Assembly (NCBI GenBank): GCA_012295275.1
Contig: CM022669.1
Location: 2,645,640-2,705,639 of the forward strand
Source of the DNA: Chrysomallon squamiferum
Taxonomy: Eukaryota > Mollusca > Gastropoda > Neomphalida > Peltospiridae
Length of the DNA: 60,000 nt
Direction: 5' to 3'
Numbering within the stretch: position 1 is the first letter of the stretch; each line of letters begins with the position of its first letter. This document shows, one piece after another, positions 34,340 to 47,514 of this stretch. The notes beneath the pieces were generated by a model. That model ran no database searches. It saw only the letters and a list, made by a program, of their open reading frames with translations, and had not been told where the DNA came from. Made by a program: the position numbers and the translations under genes.

Positions 34340-37300
34340 CATTTACCCATAATTTAATTTCTAGGTGAATGAAAATAATGAGAATTTATTTGTGAAATTC
34401 AGTGGCAAAGAGCATAAGAAATTTACATTAACTTGTAAATGATTCCTTTACTCATTTGAGAATCATGATAATTAATTCTGAGAGTGGTGTGATAACACTC
34501 ATGAAATGCACCAAAGACACATATTTTGTTTTATTATATCACTGCATACATAGAAATATAATCAAAGATGTCCAGTAATTTTAATTCATTAAGAGATTCC
34601 TAATGCAGTTCCATCCCAGACATTCTAGTTTGATGATATAAAATCCCACAGATACTAACATTGACATTACAAATAATGCTTATTGGACAAATCAGGTTTG
34701 TTTTAGACAGATGAATGTTGGCTAAAGCAGTTCCAAATAGACATGTTATGTTTATTACTAGTCTGGTAATGCATCTGATCATTATTATGATACAGGAAGA
34801 CATGTTACTGTGTTACTGCAAGATATTATTATTAACAATAAGAAGGTAAATAAAACACCAAGCCAGACATGTCAGGCTGGAATCACGTTTAATTAGAGAT
34901 ACTTTTCTTACATGTCTCTACATTCAACAAGGTTATGAAGCAAGATGAAATGTCATGTCTGCATGCAGCTATCAAACATCATCATCAATCTTAATTATGT
35001 ATAACACCCAACAGATGATACATAAAATGTTTTCCCAAAATTTAAAAATAAAAATGTGTTTTTTTATTTAAAATGCCTGACCATTTATTTTCTTGTTCTA
35101 CAGTTTTATGGCATTATTTGGTAAAGGATCGGGAAATTCCTTTCTTATGAGCAGCAAGAAATATTTAATATGTACCTTCCCAGTGATGGGAAAGCATGTA
35201 CCATGGCCTTTAATAAATATTTAGACTATAGAACTGAATTGTGTTAATATATTTATTTTTTCATTTTTAAATTTTAAAATGTCTTGTTTTATTTCAGTTT
35301 GATTTCACTCTAAATGAAACTAGCATTTATTTCTCCTGATGCCTTCCAGTGCAGTGTATATTTTCAAGAATACAACTATCAACAGAGTATATGAAAAGAA
35401 AGAAAAGGCTTCTTTTATATATATTGTTAAATATCATCACAATTAGAACAAAAAAACACAAAAAAAACTATATTTTTTATCTTTTTTCAAAAAGGCTTCT
35501 TTCAAAAAGATTACATCAGTACATTGGAAAAAAAAAAAAATGAAGAAGAAAAAAAAAAAAAGAAGAAAAGAAGAAAAGCAAAATTTAAAAACATAATAAT
35601 AATAATAATAAAAAGGTCCAAAACAAACAAAAAAATCTTCAGAAATATCTGTCAGTTCAGGTATATATTTTATATATATATATATATATAAAATAAATGT
35701 CATGTTATGTTATAAATTATTCTGAAAATAATTAAATAGTATACTGAACAGTTTATTTGGATCAACATTTTATTTTCAAATATTTGTATTATGTACAATA
35801 AACAAAACAAAAACTTTAACAAATAAATATTAACAAATACAGTATTTGTGCTAGCTGACGAAATGCTGATGTCTAACACAGATATAACATATTTCTCTAT
35901 ATTTTATCAATAGATCACAGATGTGACCTGCCACAAAAAAAGATACCCTTGTCAGTAATATTGTCATGGAAACGGATGCTGTTTTTATTCACTGGGTCTG
36001 TATATGTAAAACAGAATTAGAAAAAATTATCACTGATATTTCAGTGAACAAGATAATTCTGAAAGATGAGGGTTTATCCAATTTAAATATTAATTTAAAG
36101 CATTAAAGTTAATAATAATAATAATAAACAATTTAGAACATTTTCTTTTTAACCTTATTTTCCTTTTTATATGGCTGGTCACATGTAGTTGTATCCATAT
36201 TTATACAGTTCTGTGTTTTATACCAGTATATGTAGTAACAAGTTATATAGTAAATTCTTTAAGAAATTAAATATTTATTATGAATAATACCTATCTTCAG
36301 GCACTATTTCAAAATCAGTAATAATATCTGATAGAAAATGTAACTTATAAAGATAGAACAATGAATACATTCTGAATTAATTATTAAATAAATTAATTTA
36401 ATAATATATGCTTCTAATCTGAAAGTTAATAACAGCAGCATTTAATCATTAGAAAAATTCTAGTAAGAGTGAGTCCATTGGCTACACCAAAGCTACTTTG
36501 ACTAAATTGATTTCTTAATAATTTTAACTTGTTTTTTTTTAAAGGAAAAATACAGAACGTTTATTTGAACATTGTTTTAATAAATAAAAATCTGTACCAT
36601 TTATCTAGATACTTAAGTAAAAATCACATCAAAAATAAAAATTAAATATGCTTAGTATTTTTGTATTTTAATAATAATAGCTGCATTATTTTACAACTTA
36701 ATAAAATACTTATTTAATTACTGTTGACATAAAACATGAAATACATTGCTAAAATGTTTTGTTAAGTAATTATGTTTTAAAGAGTAATTTTTTTTATTTT
36801 TCTTTACTTTCTGTCTTTATTTATTCATTTTTTTTTTTTTAAATTTGGATTTAAAAATTTATGCATTCCATTTATTTCTGGTTAAGAAGTTTTGTAACTA
36901 ATTACATATTATTATCTGTAACAAATATTAAGCTTATCTTCATATACAAATATAGAAACAATATGTACATTGTGCATTACTGTCACTGTTTAACAAAAGG
37001 TAAAAAATATAAGCAGCTTTTGTCTTTGCTTGACATAGACATTTAAAATATTTGTTAAATGAAAATGTATTTGTTTATATCTTTAAAGTAGAATATAAAT
37101 GAATGTACTTTAAAATTAAAATGTAAATGTACATACCATAAAATTAAATAATAACAAAATATACATTATACAAAATATATTCAAATGTTGTAACTCTTTT
37201 TCAAATAAGTTCATTAAAAATGGGTGAGACCATTATTTATAGCTGAACTTCAAATGAATGATTAAAACAAAGATTTTTTTACCTGGCTGATTTGCTCCTA

Positions 37301-38520
37301 AGACAGAAGATTAAAAGACTGTGAAAGGTATTTCAGACCATTTTATATGTTTAGTTATTGAGAAAATTCAGCTAAAAATTTTTTTAAAAACAAATTAACT
37401 ATAAATAAATAAATAAAAAGTGATCAAATTTAAACATGCCATTGATTTAAAATGAAGTTTAAAAGTCACTGATAAAACAGAAGAGTTTTTACACAAAGTC
37501 AGTCAGTTCTTTTATCATAAATTGTTTCATGTTTCAAACTTTGCAACTTTGTATACTGAATTAAATATCATTCAGCTGAAAAAATGATTGAAATATTAAA
37601 ATTGAAATAAAAACTGTATGAACACAAACACATTAGCTATGTGCTAAAGACATTTCTATGAATTATATATTCTCTATAGGAATTAGTTTCATAAAGTATA
37701 TAAATAAAAATATATTATTAGAAATAATAAATATCTTAAGTATATCATAATGATGCTTTTCTGACTACAAATATTCTTTGTTGATATTAATCATATATTA
37801 TATAACTGATAATGAAACTACACAGAATTTTTGGTTGTTTTGACAATTTGGTGTAAAGATAATCAGTTCAAAAATATCATTTAAGGTATATTTTAAATAC
37901 AAAATACAAGAGGCTAACACATCTGCATTTACAATTTTATGTAAAATAACAAAAGTTATATATTCTTTCTAAAATAAATATTTACTTACACTCTATCTGA
38001 CAACATAGTTTTACTATTATCACAAATGTAAATCAGACAATACATTATGCAAACACACATTTATTTACAAAATAAAAACCTATCAAATATACATTATGTA
38101 AACAAACTTTGGTTTGATTGATTTGGCATGGAAAAACAAATAAGCACTTTTCTGTATATAAATACCTGGAACGTCCAAGGAATAATCATTTTTGCTTTTG
38201 ATTTTGATTTATAATCTGATTAATATCCTTAATCTCTTTTGTTAAATAAAATATATATTCAGTTTAGTATTCATAACCACTTTTGCTGAAATAACAATAT
38301 GTTCTGATTTGTTAACTACTTTCATTACACATGCATTTGTAGATTTTGTCTGAATCTAACATGTATTTCTAATAAATACAATGACATGTCTCCAACTGTG
38401 GAGTCTAATCAGTGAAGTCTAATGAAGTATCTTGCATGTAATTACAAATCTTGAAGAATTACATTTTCTAGTAAGTTTCTACAGTAAACCGTAACATAAC
38501 ACAAATCACAAGAGTAAGAT
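34340..38520. other. AT-rich intergenic sequence
   Basis: No exon chain seen. A small higher-complexity segment at 35104-35220 follows an acceptor-like ttgttctacag and reads FMALFGKGSGNSFLMSSKKY onward for about 39 codons in one frame, but it has no supported partner exon. The rest is AT-rich with short AAT, GAA and TA runs. Confidence 0.5.
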
Positions 38521-38525
38521 GAGAC

Positions 38526-38808
38526 TTGTACACTCTCGTACAGCCTTGTACAACCAAGTGCAGCCTTATACAGCCTTGTACAGCCTTGTACAACCAAGTA
38601 CAGTCTTATACAGCCTTGTACAGCCTTGTACAACCAAGTAGTCTTATACAGCCTTGTACAACCTTGTGCAGCCTTATACAGCCTTGTACAGCCTTGTACA
38701 ACCAAGTAGTCTTAAACAGCCTTGTACAGCCTTGTACAACCAAGTAGTCTTATACAGCCTTGTACAGCCTTGTACAACCAAGTAGTCTTATACAGCCTTG
38801 TACAGCCT
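38526..38808. repeat. Minisatellite of tacagccttg/tacaaccaagt units
   Basis: Short units of 10-12 bases (tacagccttg, tacaaccaag, tagtctta) alternate in higher-order blocks over about 280 bases. The array is open in several frames (Leu-Tyr-Lys-Ala and Val-Gln-Pro-Cys-Thr repeats), but this follows from the repeat. Confidence 0.88.
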
Positions 38809-39017
38809 CGAGACTTTGAGCCAGAATCTTCACAGCAGATTTTATAAATACTGGAAATTTCTTTTCATCACAAAAATATCCTAAAGTTTGTATGTATAGT
38901 AAGTTCTATTTATGGTATTATCTGTGGCTGGAACTAAACTAACTAAGTAATTTCACAAGCTTTAACATGCTTTTACCATCAGCCATTTGATTAGGTCTCT
39001 GAAAAGAAAACATTATA

Positions 39018-39051
39018 TAATATATATATATATATATATACTTATATTTAT

Positions 39052-39146
<95 letters not shown>
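39018..39146. repeat. (TA)n plus long (GA)n microsatellite
   Basis: (TA)n at 39018-39040, then about 45 GA units (39055-39146). The purine strand could form triplex structure. It yields Arg-Glu and Leu-Ser dipeptide ORFs that are not genes. Confidence 0.92.
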
Positions 39147-39148
<2 letters not shown>

Positions 39149-39791
39149 CATTATATAATGCAAAACATTTTATATTAAGGCACTTTGTATTCTAAAGAGT
39201 TTGTAAAAGCTGAAGAAAAAAATGAGTAATATATGCATTAATAAAAATCATCAGTTATGAGCATTAAACTGAACTGGAAATAATCTAATAGAAACTTTGA
39301 GGAGAACAGATCCTGTAGTTCTGCTGTTTGTCAAGCAAACACTCTAAAACAAGCTGCAACCTGAACTACAGATTTAGCCATGTCTCTCATTCCAGTAAAT
39401 CATTTAACTGATTAAGAAATTTCATTACAAAATCTGACATCTTTTCTGTTATGAATATTTGATTAATTCTCTTGTGGGTTATGCTGTCAGTTTAATTCTG
39501 TAACTGAGTGCCTGGAGAAATGATGTGTACTTTTTTAAATGTTAGCTGCCAATAAAACTGAATTCAATACATAGAGAGAATAGACAAATTTGTCTTCTGT
39601 TTAAAACATTATTGATAATTTACTTCATAATATTTCCATTTCAGTGTTTCCAATACTGAAATAAATACCATCTGAAGACAACAAGAAACTTTTTACTCTG
39701 TGTAGTTTTGATTTAACTGACACAAATAATGTTATCATTAAGTTATTCTAAAGATTATTTACTTTTCAACAAACTAAATATTACCATTCAA

Positions 39792-40063
39792 CTATTCTAA
39801 AAAGCTCTTACTTCTTGATTTAATATTTTTCTTTTTTAACTTCTTTCGTCTTTCTTTCTTCCTTTGCTTCTTTGTTCCTTTCAGTTTTCGATGGCTGGAG
39901 TTCTTGTTATTTCTGTTCTTGCTGTGGTTTTGATGGCCCTCATTTGGAGATGCAGGGACTGGTTGACTTCTGATTCGAGTGACAGGAACCATGCACTGAG
40001 AAGTTTTGTCAGTTTTGTGAAAAACACTGGCACTCAGTTCACTCTCAGGCCAAATGGAATGAT
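39792..40063 (-). CDS. Terminal coding exon with strongly basic C-terminus, unidentified protein
   Basis: On the minus strand the acceptor ttttcacag is followed (from plus 40063) by 89 codons in phase 1: HSIWPESELSASVFHKTDKT, SQCMVPVTRIRSQPVPASPN, then an Asn/His/Ser stretch and a dense Lys/Arg tail (TKKQRKKERRKKLKKKN) ending FLE and TAG at plus 39792. The tail contains several furin-like RxxR/KKxR patterns and could also bind heparin or act as a nuclear signal. Its start phase fits the signal-peptide exon at 48989-49149 directly. A donor-like AGAA|gtaaga lies 20 bases before the stop, so it may instead continue. Family unknown. Confidence 0.5.
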
Positions 40064-40236
40064 CTGTGAAAATTTCAAAATGTCAATTCTTGTAAATATT
40101 TGGAAAAAAACGAACATCATTTTATATTAACAAGACAAGAATCTCTAGAGTGTGTGTATCTGTGATTAAAAAGTCATTCTCAGAAAAGAAAAGCATCCCA
40201 AATATTATTACCAAAGGTATTATTTGTATTTTAGAG

Positions 40237-40985
40237 TATTTAACATATTTTTAAACAGTGTAATAAACTAGAGATGGTTGAGACATTTTTAAACAGTGTA
40301 ATAAACTAGAGATGGTTGAGACATATTTAAACAGTGTAATAAACTAGAGATGGTTGAGACATATTTAAACAGTGTAATAAACTAGAGATGGTTGAGACAT
40401 ATTTAAACAGTGTAATAAACTAGAGATGGTTGAGACATATTTAAACAGTGTAATAAACTAGAGATGGTTGAGACATATTTAAACAGTGTAATAAACTAGA
40501 GATGGTTGAGACATATTTAAACAGTGTAATAAACTAGAGATGGTTGAGACATATTTTTAATAAACTAGAGATGGTTGAGACATATTTAAACAGTGTAATA
40601 AACTAGAGATGGTTGAGACATATTTAAACAGTGTAATAAACTAGAGATGGTTGAGACATATTTAAACATTGTAATAAACTAGAGATGGTTGAGACATTTT
40701 TAAACAGTGTAATAAACTAGACATATTTAAACAGTGTAATAAACTAGAGATTGAGACATATTTAAACAGTGTAATAAACTAGAGATGGTTGAGACATATT
40801 TAAACATTGTAATAAACTAGAGATGGTTGAGACATTTTTAAACAGTGTAATAAACTAGAGATGGTTGAGACATATTTAAACAGTGTAATAAACTAGAGAT
40901 GGTTGAGACATATTTAAACAGTGTAATAAACTAGAGATGGTTGAGACATATTTAAACAGTGTAATAAACTAGAGATGGTTAAGAC
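40237..40985. repeat. 38 bp minisatellite, about 19 copies
   Basis: Consensus unit: atatttaaacagtgtaataa followed by actagagatggttgagac. Most copies are nearly identical; a few are truncated (around 40552-40562 and 40720-40750). Each complete unit carries AATAAA on the plus strand. It lies just upstream (minus-strand sense) of the basic-tail exon. Confidence 0.93.
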
Positions 40986-41064
40986 CCAATAACAAAGATA
41001 AAATTCAGGTTGTTGTTATGTGATCTCTCTGATAATTGGCTGCCACTCTTAGGTTTGTTTACAT

Positions 41065-41225
41065 CTTCTGTGTGCAGGGATCAATGGCTGTACCCTGGAA
41101 TTGATCCAGTGAGATCGATACTGCGAGAATTCATCTCACATTGATCCTGTTTTGTTTACATCAGTTCCTCTCCTGTTTCCTGGATCACTCAACTACATTT
41201 GTGTCATGCAGGTTATTCCGTTATT
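41065..41225. other. GC-richer island with inverted GGATCAAT motifs
   Basis: Non-coding on both strands (stops in all frames). It contains GGATCAAT, AATTGATCC, GAGATCGAT and ATTGATCC within about 90 bases, so it can fold or bind a dimeric factor. A similar ATTGATCC occurs at about 53811. Possible regulatory element or repeat fragment. Confidence 0.3.
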
Positions 41226-41874
41226 AAAAATCAACATGAAAATGTTCTTTTATATTAATCTGTCTAATTTTCTTTCATTCTTTTTTTTTAATTTTTTATT
41301 ATCAACTCTTTTTTAATCTTCTTATTTTTAAGGGTTTTTCATAAGTTATGTTTTAAATGGCAAAAATAATAGAATATTATTTTATTTCAGAATATCAATT
41401 TATTAAATTTGTCACTTGGGAGATTCTTTTATTAAAAGAAAAGAAGAAAATATTGAGTTACTTTTGCTTTTCTTTATTTTTTTAATTTTATTTAATTTTT
41501 TTTTATAATGAAAATTGCAACAATAACAAAAACCAAATGTATTATTGCATTCAGTGTGTCAGCAAACTGCATTTGAGACATGGAGATCAATCTATTTTTA
41601 GACAGTTTTCTGTTATATTAAATAATTAAAAAAAAAAAAAAAAAAAAAAATTCTTCTAACTGATTTAATAACAGAAAAAAAACAGCTGTGATAATGACAC
41701 CAAAAGTAATATCACACTTCAGTTCAAGAGTTAAATTATACATATCATTCAAAAAAAGATTAAAACATCAACAATAATGACATTAATGAATTATTTTTCA
41801 GTGTTAACACTGCAGATTGTGTTCACTTACTATTTTAATATAATTAACCCTTTATTATCCGTGAACTAAGTGTG

Positions 41875-41907
41875 TTTGTGTGTGTGTGTGTGTGTATGAT
41901 TGTGTGC

Positions 41908-41972
<65 letters not shown>
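41875..41972. repeat. (TG)n and (AG)n microsatellites
   Basis: (TG)n at 41875-41897, then about 30 AG units at 41911-41970. They give a spurious Arg-Glu ORF. Confidence 0.9.
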
Positions 41973-41974
<2 letters not shown>

Positions 41975-42231
41975 GTAGTGGAAATCCTCAGAGTAAAAAC
42001 AGTCTTTGTTTATCATTGCAGTATGTCTGTGTTCAGCTGAAATATGATTCTCTGAGATGACAAAGTGGTTATGTTTGTGTTAGACAAACACTGAACCTAA
42101 AAACACGTCTACACACTGGACCATTGAAGATTATTAGATATCGATTGGATTAAAATAACTTTCACAATCTCTATTATTAAATATCATTATAGCTATCAGA
42201 GACATGCAGTAATTAACATACACAGCATAAA

Positions 42232-42323
42232 TCAGTTTAGTTTTTTAGTCTGGGTATTATCATCATCAGCACCGTACACATTATGACTGTCATCTGGATA
42301 TAAGAGCAGTCTATGAACAGCCA
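42232..42323 (-). CDS. Possible alternative last exon of the secreted-protein gene
   Basis: On the minus strand a good acceptor (ttcctatatttcag) precedes a phase 1 reading: VAVHRLLLYPDDSHNVYGAD (the first Val needs one G from the previous exon), then DDNTQTKKLN and TGA (plus 42232-42234). The upstream signal-peptide exon ends with exactly one G, so the join would be seamless and give a secreted peptide of about 76 residues. No homology recognised. Confidence 0.33.
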
Positions 42324-43164
42324 CTGAAATATAGGAAAATATTAAGTCTGCAGTTAATAACAGGACATCAATCCAAATTTTTGACAATTTAAAACATTTG
42401 TATTTTTTATATTCAGTAGGAGAAAATAAGTATAAAAACATCCCTGCAGATTTTTTTAATACAAAAGAGTATTCAGTGTCGATGTTGTATTCAAAACTGT
42501 AATCAAGATATTTAATTTAAATCTGTTGTGATGTGAGAATTATGTATTCAGCACAGTAGGCCTACTCTAGTTTTGTACAGAAGACAAAACAAAAGACCAT
42601 CTGTTTTTATTTCATTTTTCCTATTTAAAAATTATAATTTGTCATTCAGAACAAGAGAATAAAACCGATTTTGTCAAAACATTAACCAGTCTAGTTTTCA
42701 GATTAATTTGATTCATTATTGTTTTAATTAATTCTCTTCCAGTATTGCTATCATTAAAATTAGTGTTTATTGATATTGTCATCAACATATTACTACTACT
42801 ACTACAGCTGCTTCTACTGTAGCATATGCTATAATTTATATATATTTATATTTATATTGGCCATACTTTAGTAAAAAAAAAGAAGAAATCTACAAATTCA
42901 GTTAAATATCAAAATAAATTATATCTGTTTTCATAAATTACAAAATCTATTTGATTTCCCTCTCTGTTCCTAGTTTCAAACAGATCTTCACAGCAATAAC
43001 AAAGCACTACACAGAGAAATCACACAACAAGATTTCTTTGATTCTTCATCTGATGAGAAATCACATTATTAGGTTGAGTAATTCCACTGACAGAAATCCT
43101 AACTAGCCTGCATGTTGTGATATTTGATAGAATTTGTATGGTCACATGACAGTCACAGGCTTTG

Positions 43165-43255
43165 TGAGTTTTTGAAAGTCTCTCCAGAGAATGCTGTCTA
43201 GTTTAGCCCTTGCTGCTAATGTTGCTGAGCGACATAAAATACTAGAACAAAACAT
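43165..43255 (-). other. Higher-GC segment with a short exon-like frame
   Basis: The minus strand has acceptor-like tatgtcgctcag followed in phase 1 by a 27-codon open frame (ATLAARAKLDSILWRDFQKL, then TKPVTVM and TGA). GC is about 47% against less than 30% around it. It could be another alternative exon, a repeat fragment or a conserved non-coding element. Confidence 0.22.
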
Positions 43256-45027
43256 TAAATACTGTTGGGAATACGTATATGTGTGTAGTTTTGTTATCAT
43301 CCTCATCTTTTAATTATTTGTTTTGGTCTTATGTTAATAAAAAAACAAAATAAAACTTATCTATATATTCAGTCAAATATCATAAAAAAATTGTTTGTCT
43401 TTTCATTGTTTAACAAACCTGTTTTATTTCTCTCTCTATGTGTTTAGTTTCAAATAGTTCTTCAAAGACAGGTGACAATAGATATAATTCCACAACAGAA
43501 ACTGTGTCAAATATTCTGGAGTACTGATTTTATTTAATTATTTATTTACTGCTGCTGTTATCATAAAGATTATTAAGAGATGCCAGTTATGGATTTATTA
43601 ATATAAATTCTTTAGAAAAGCAAGTCTTGTTATCAGTAATGAATGTGTGTTATACAAAATACTAAAACAAAAAATCAAAATCTCAGGAGATATTATTTTA
43701 CTTTTTATTTTTTATGCTGACATTATAAATATTGCTCTAGTAAGCCTGTTGTAGAATATTAAAATTAAATCTTAGAAAAATGTGGTTTTGTTACAAGAGT
43801 CTTGCATCACATAACAGATTATAAAAAAATGTTAATTATCTGAAAATGTATTTATTTAAACAATAATAATAATACAAATTAAAATATTTTAATGATCTGA
43901 TTAGAAATAAATATTTTCTAGAGATTCTAAGTATCTTAACAAATATTACTGATTAAAAGTTATATTAGAAAAGCATAAATTGGTTTTATAATTTTGGAAT
44001 CTATAATATTGTTTTATTATTTTAAATATTTCATGCCTATCTAGGATATGAAATTTATTTATTTATTTTATTTATTTATAGAAATGCTTATTTTATTAGC
44101 ATTGACTAGCCATTATCTGTTGTGTAAAATTCTAAATTAAACATTAAATATTGTAAGAAGATATTGTAAATAAAAGAACTTTTAAAAACAAAATTAAGAA
44201 AATTAAAATCAAAGTTAATTTTTTATATCAGCATTTTTATATTTTCTCTTATCTATTTAACTTTTGTACTGCTGCATTTGAAACAATTAGCTCACTGTAC
44301 TAATTTTTAATCTTTAGAATATGTGTCTAGTTTCAAAATACACAAAAATCCATCTCTATAATACAAGGCCATTTCTAGAAAATTCCATGGTTTTAAAAGC
44401 TAATTTTCTCCAGTTTTGCAGACGCCACTAAGAAAAAATCAATAAAACATATGTTAGAGACAATTACTTTTGTTGTTGGTTTTTCAAATTGTTTTCTACT
44501 ACTCATTTTTCAGCTTAAGTAATTATTATGGATAAGAAAAATCTGCATCTGTAGATTTTTTTAATCATGAAAACATCATGTGATTTCATGTCACAAGTCA
44601 AACTAATTTCAGTCTGAGAAATAATCAAGTTAAAATCATTTTAACCTCACTGTCAGCTTTGAACTTCCATGAACACCTAAATATAACATTAATCTGACAG
44701 GAATCAGTTTATATCGGTGTTTAATCAGATTATGTTTTCATGTAACTGAATTCAAGACTGTACAACAGTTAAAATTAATTTAACAGCTTATATTTTTTTT
44801 ATGAATAGATAAAATGAAATCTCATACATGAAGCTATTTATTAAACAGAATAAGTTTCATGATAACTGGATGAGCAGATGTCTGTAAATTAAGTATAAAC
44901 TGAGAAATAAACCAGACAAAGTTAATAAAGAGCAGTAATGAGTTTTAGCATGTGATATTTTAACAAGAAAACAACATAGAGCAAATACATATAAACATAG
45001 TGATGTAAACAAACCTAGCTTTATATG

Positions 45028-45090
45028 TGTATGTGTGTGCGTATGTGTATGTGTGTGTGTGTGTGTGTATGTGTGTGTGTGTATGTGAAA
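45028..45090. repeat. (TG)n microsatellite
   Basis: TG/TATG dinucleotides over about 60 bases, producing a Thr-His ORF on the minus strand that is not a gene. Confidence 0.88.
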
Positions 45091-45249
45091 GGAAACAAAC
45101 ACAGACACAGCTTACTTCTTGCTCAAATTAAAAATAAATTTCATACTATAGATTAATTACAACAGTTCTGACTCGTGAACACCTATACAGCTAAGATGAA
45201 AACAAGTGATGTAGATTTAAATAATCTTATTTGTTATATCCAAGAATAG

Positions 45250-45950
45250 AGATTAATGCTTCAGTTCACAATGAACAAAAAATATGCATACTAAGCACAT
45301 GCATTTCAAAACACAATGAACCAAAAACATGAACACTGAATAACACATCACAAAACACAATGAACTGAAAATATATGTACTGAATACACACATATCAACA
45401 GCCAATGAATTAAAAATATTTATACTGAATACACAACTTAAATACAACCAAAAATAATCATCGTGAAACACAAATGACAATATATAGGAAATTAAAAAAT
45501 ACTGAATTCACAGTTTCAACAAACTAAAGCTATACACACTGAATACCACCATTACAATAAACAACAAACTGAAAATATTCTTATCAAATACATGCATTTC
45601 AAGATACAGTAACCAAAAATATATACATACTACTGAATACACAAATTATATACACAGTGAACTGAAAAATAACATACTGAATACACAGTGAACTGAAAAA
45701 TAACGTACTGAATACACACACATTACAACACGCAATGAATTAAAAATATTCATAATGAATATACAACTTCGGTGATCAGTGAACTAGTTGTATATGTATT
45801 GAATACACAATTTCAGTGCACAACAGACATTTCTAGTACTGAATACACACATTACAATGAACAAAAAATATTCTTATTGAATACACACATTTCAGAACAC
45901 AATGACAAAACAAATGTTCATACTACTGAATTCACACAAATTATCCTCAT
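45250..45950. repeat. Degenerate minisatellite of about 40 bp
   Basis: Recurrent acacaatgaactgaaaatat and actgaatacacacatttca modules at roughly 38-42 base spacing, about 16 diverged copies. Older and more mutated than the 40.2 kb array. Confidence 0.8.
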
Positions 45951-46439
45951 TATGATTTTTAATAACATTATTATTATCATCTTTTTTACAGCCTCTTTCA
46001 TCAGTAGAGCTACATATCCTAAACACTATTTGAAGGCCTGAAGTGACCCTAATGATGAAACTTGGGAACCATTATTTCGTTTGCGACCTTGGGATGGGAA
46101 ACAATGATAAAGGCAGAAATATTCAGTCTAGAAGAATACACTCATATATACTGGGAATAACTTGTAAGGTCTAAAGATATCAGCTGTATCATGCAAAGGT
46201 GAGAATGCCAATTTGCAGTGATGCAGTTCTGAGCTGCACTGGATAATCGATCTTAACAGGATAGTGCTGATATTTTAAGACAGTAATCAGCTGTTTCACT
46301 TCAATCCTGAATAATACAAAAACTAAATGAAATTAACTGTTTTGTTTCTGAGCTCATTGCACTCCACAGCAGGGATTCACACATTTATTTTGCTGTCAAT
46401 ATACATCAAAACAAAATAGTTTTTAAATAGAGACAATTT

Positions 46440-46441
46440 GA

Positions 46442-46477
<36 letters not shown>

Positions 46478-46691
46478 TTTAATAAAACCTTTTTTCGAAA
46501 TGGTCAGTTTATAGGCCATTAAACATTAATGAAGTTATTAGAACTTTATGTGTTTGTATTATAAGTTAGTTATCAAAAAATCAAGATATTTGCCTCGTTA
46601 TTGTATCTTACGATAACGTATATTGATTGCAGGTTAAATGTAGGCCTGTCAGATAGAAATACTGTGTCCACAATATAAATGTTATTCCTCT

Positions 46692-46732
<41 letters not shown>

Positions 46733-46735
46733 TAA
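46440..46735. repeat. (ATT)n and (CA)n microsatellites
   Basis: (ATT)n at 46448-46477 and (CA)n at 46694-46733, with unremarkable sequence between. Confidence 0.88.
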
Positions 46736-46913
46736 TAATAAAAACTATTTGTGGAAGAAAGAATGCCAAACACTGATTTCATTTATAATTGCATACAAGA
46801 TTTATGACCGAAATTATCCGAATCAGATAATTAAAAAATATAAAATTAAAAAATAAAAATAAAATAAAATTATTTTATCCCTGAATTTAAGCACTATTTG
46901 TTTTCCAAATTAA

Positions 46914-47514
46914 TCGAAAAGTAATGAAACGTGCATTTTTAAATTATGTCATTGTTACATATATCTGGAAAAAGAATGTAATATTTCTCACATTAAAAAA
47001 CGAAATAACTGCAATCCAAAATTTATATACAGTATAAATTTATGTAAATTAATGATGTTATCCATTATTAGAGGTAATTTGTATCTAGACAACAGTAACT
47101 ATGGTAATTTAAATTTCAGACGCAGATGTCTAAACATATCTTTCATCAACAACAGACCTTCATATGTTGAATCAGATGCCTTTAGAGTTAAAGACTGACA
47201 AATGGTTACTAAGGAGACACCACACATCGATGAACTATTCAAGAAATCAACATATGAAATTGAAGAATGAAGAATGCTAAAATTCAGTGTCTTGAAAAAG
47301 TTGCTATACAAACCGAAACAGAATAAGCATCAGTGAAAGAAACATTAACTCTGTGAAAATGTGTCCAGACAGAAAGAAGATAAAGAGAAATGATGAGGAC
47401 AGATCTGCTTGATGAAGTAAGCTGAAAGTACAACTGATCTACTGAAAACCTGTTTTGAATTCTTCCACCATAGCAACCAGAAAGGGATTGATATGCATGA
47501 TTATCAACTTGCAT
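46914..47514 (+). pseudogene. Coding relic in one frame, broken mainly by in-frame TGA
   Basis: After TAA at 46911-46913 one plus-strand frame stays open for 94 codons, with protein-like composition at its end (RRRCLNISFINNRPSYVESD, AFRVKD). It then meets TGA (47196-47198) and continues in the same frame as QMVTKETPHIDELFKKSTYE and IEE, TGA, RMLKFSVLKKLLYKPKQNKH and Q, TGA. After several more stops there is another protein-like stretch (TDLLKTCFEFFHHSNQKGID) to TAG near 47514. Persistence of one frame suggests a decayed single-exon copy of a real gene. The opposite strand has 70- and 104-codon ORFs, read here as antisense shadows. Parent gene unknown. Confidence 0.4.

Noticed and set aside
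34600-34803. 67-codon minus-strand ORF with Cys residues
   Set aside because: No splice sites, signal peptide or partner exon; composition close to background.
38442-38747. Overlapping ORFs on both strands rich in Cys, Thr, Leu and Tyr
   Set aside because: They are translations of the 10-12 bp minisatellite units; repeats without stops explain them.
38939-39178. Arg-Glu and Leu-Ser repeat ORFs
   Set aside because: Translations of the long (GA)n microsatellite.
40237-40985. Possible CRISPR array
   Set aside because: Units are contiguous with no unique spacers, and the genome is eukaryotic; it is a minisatellite.
44380-44425. Minus-strand acceptor-like ttttttcttag followed by 11 open codons in phase 1
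   Set aside because: Too short to support, despite the matching phase with the signal-peptide exon.
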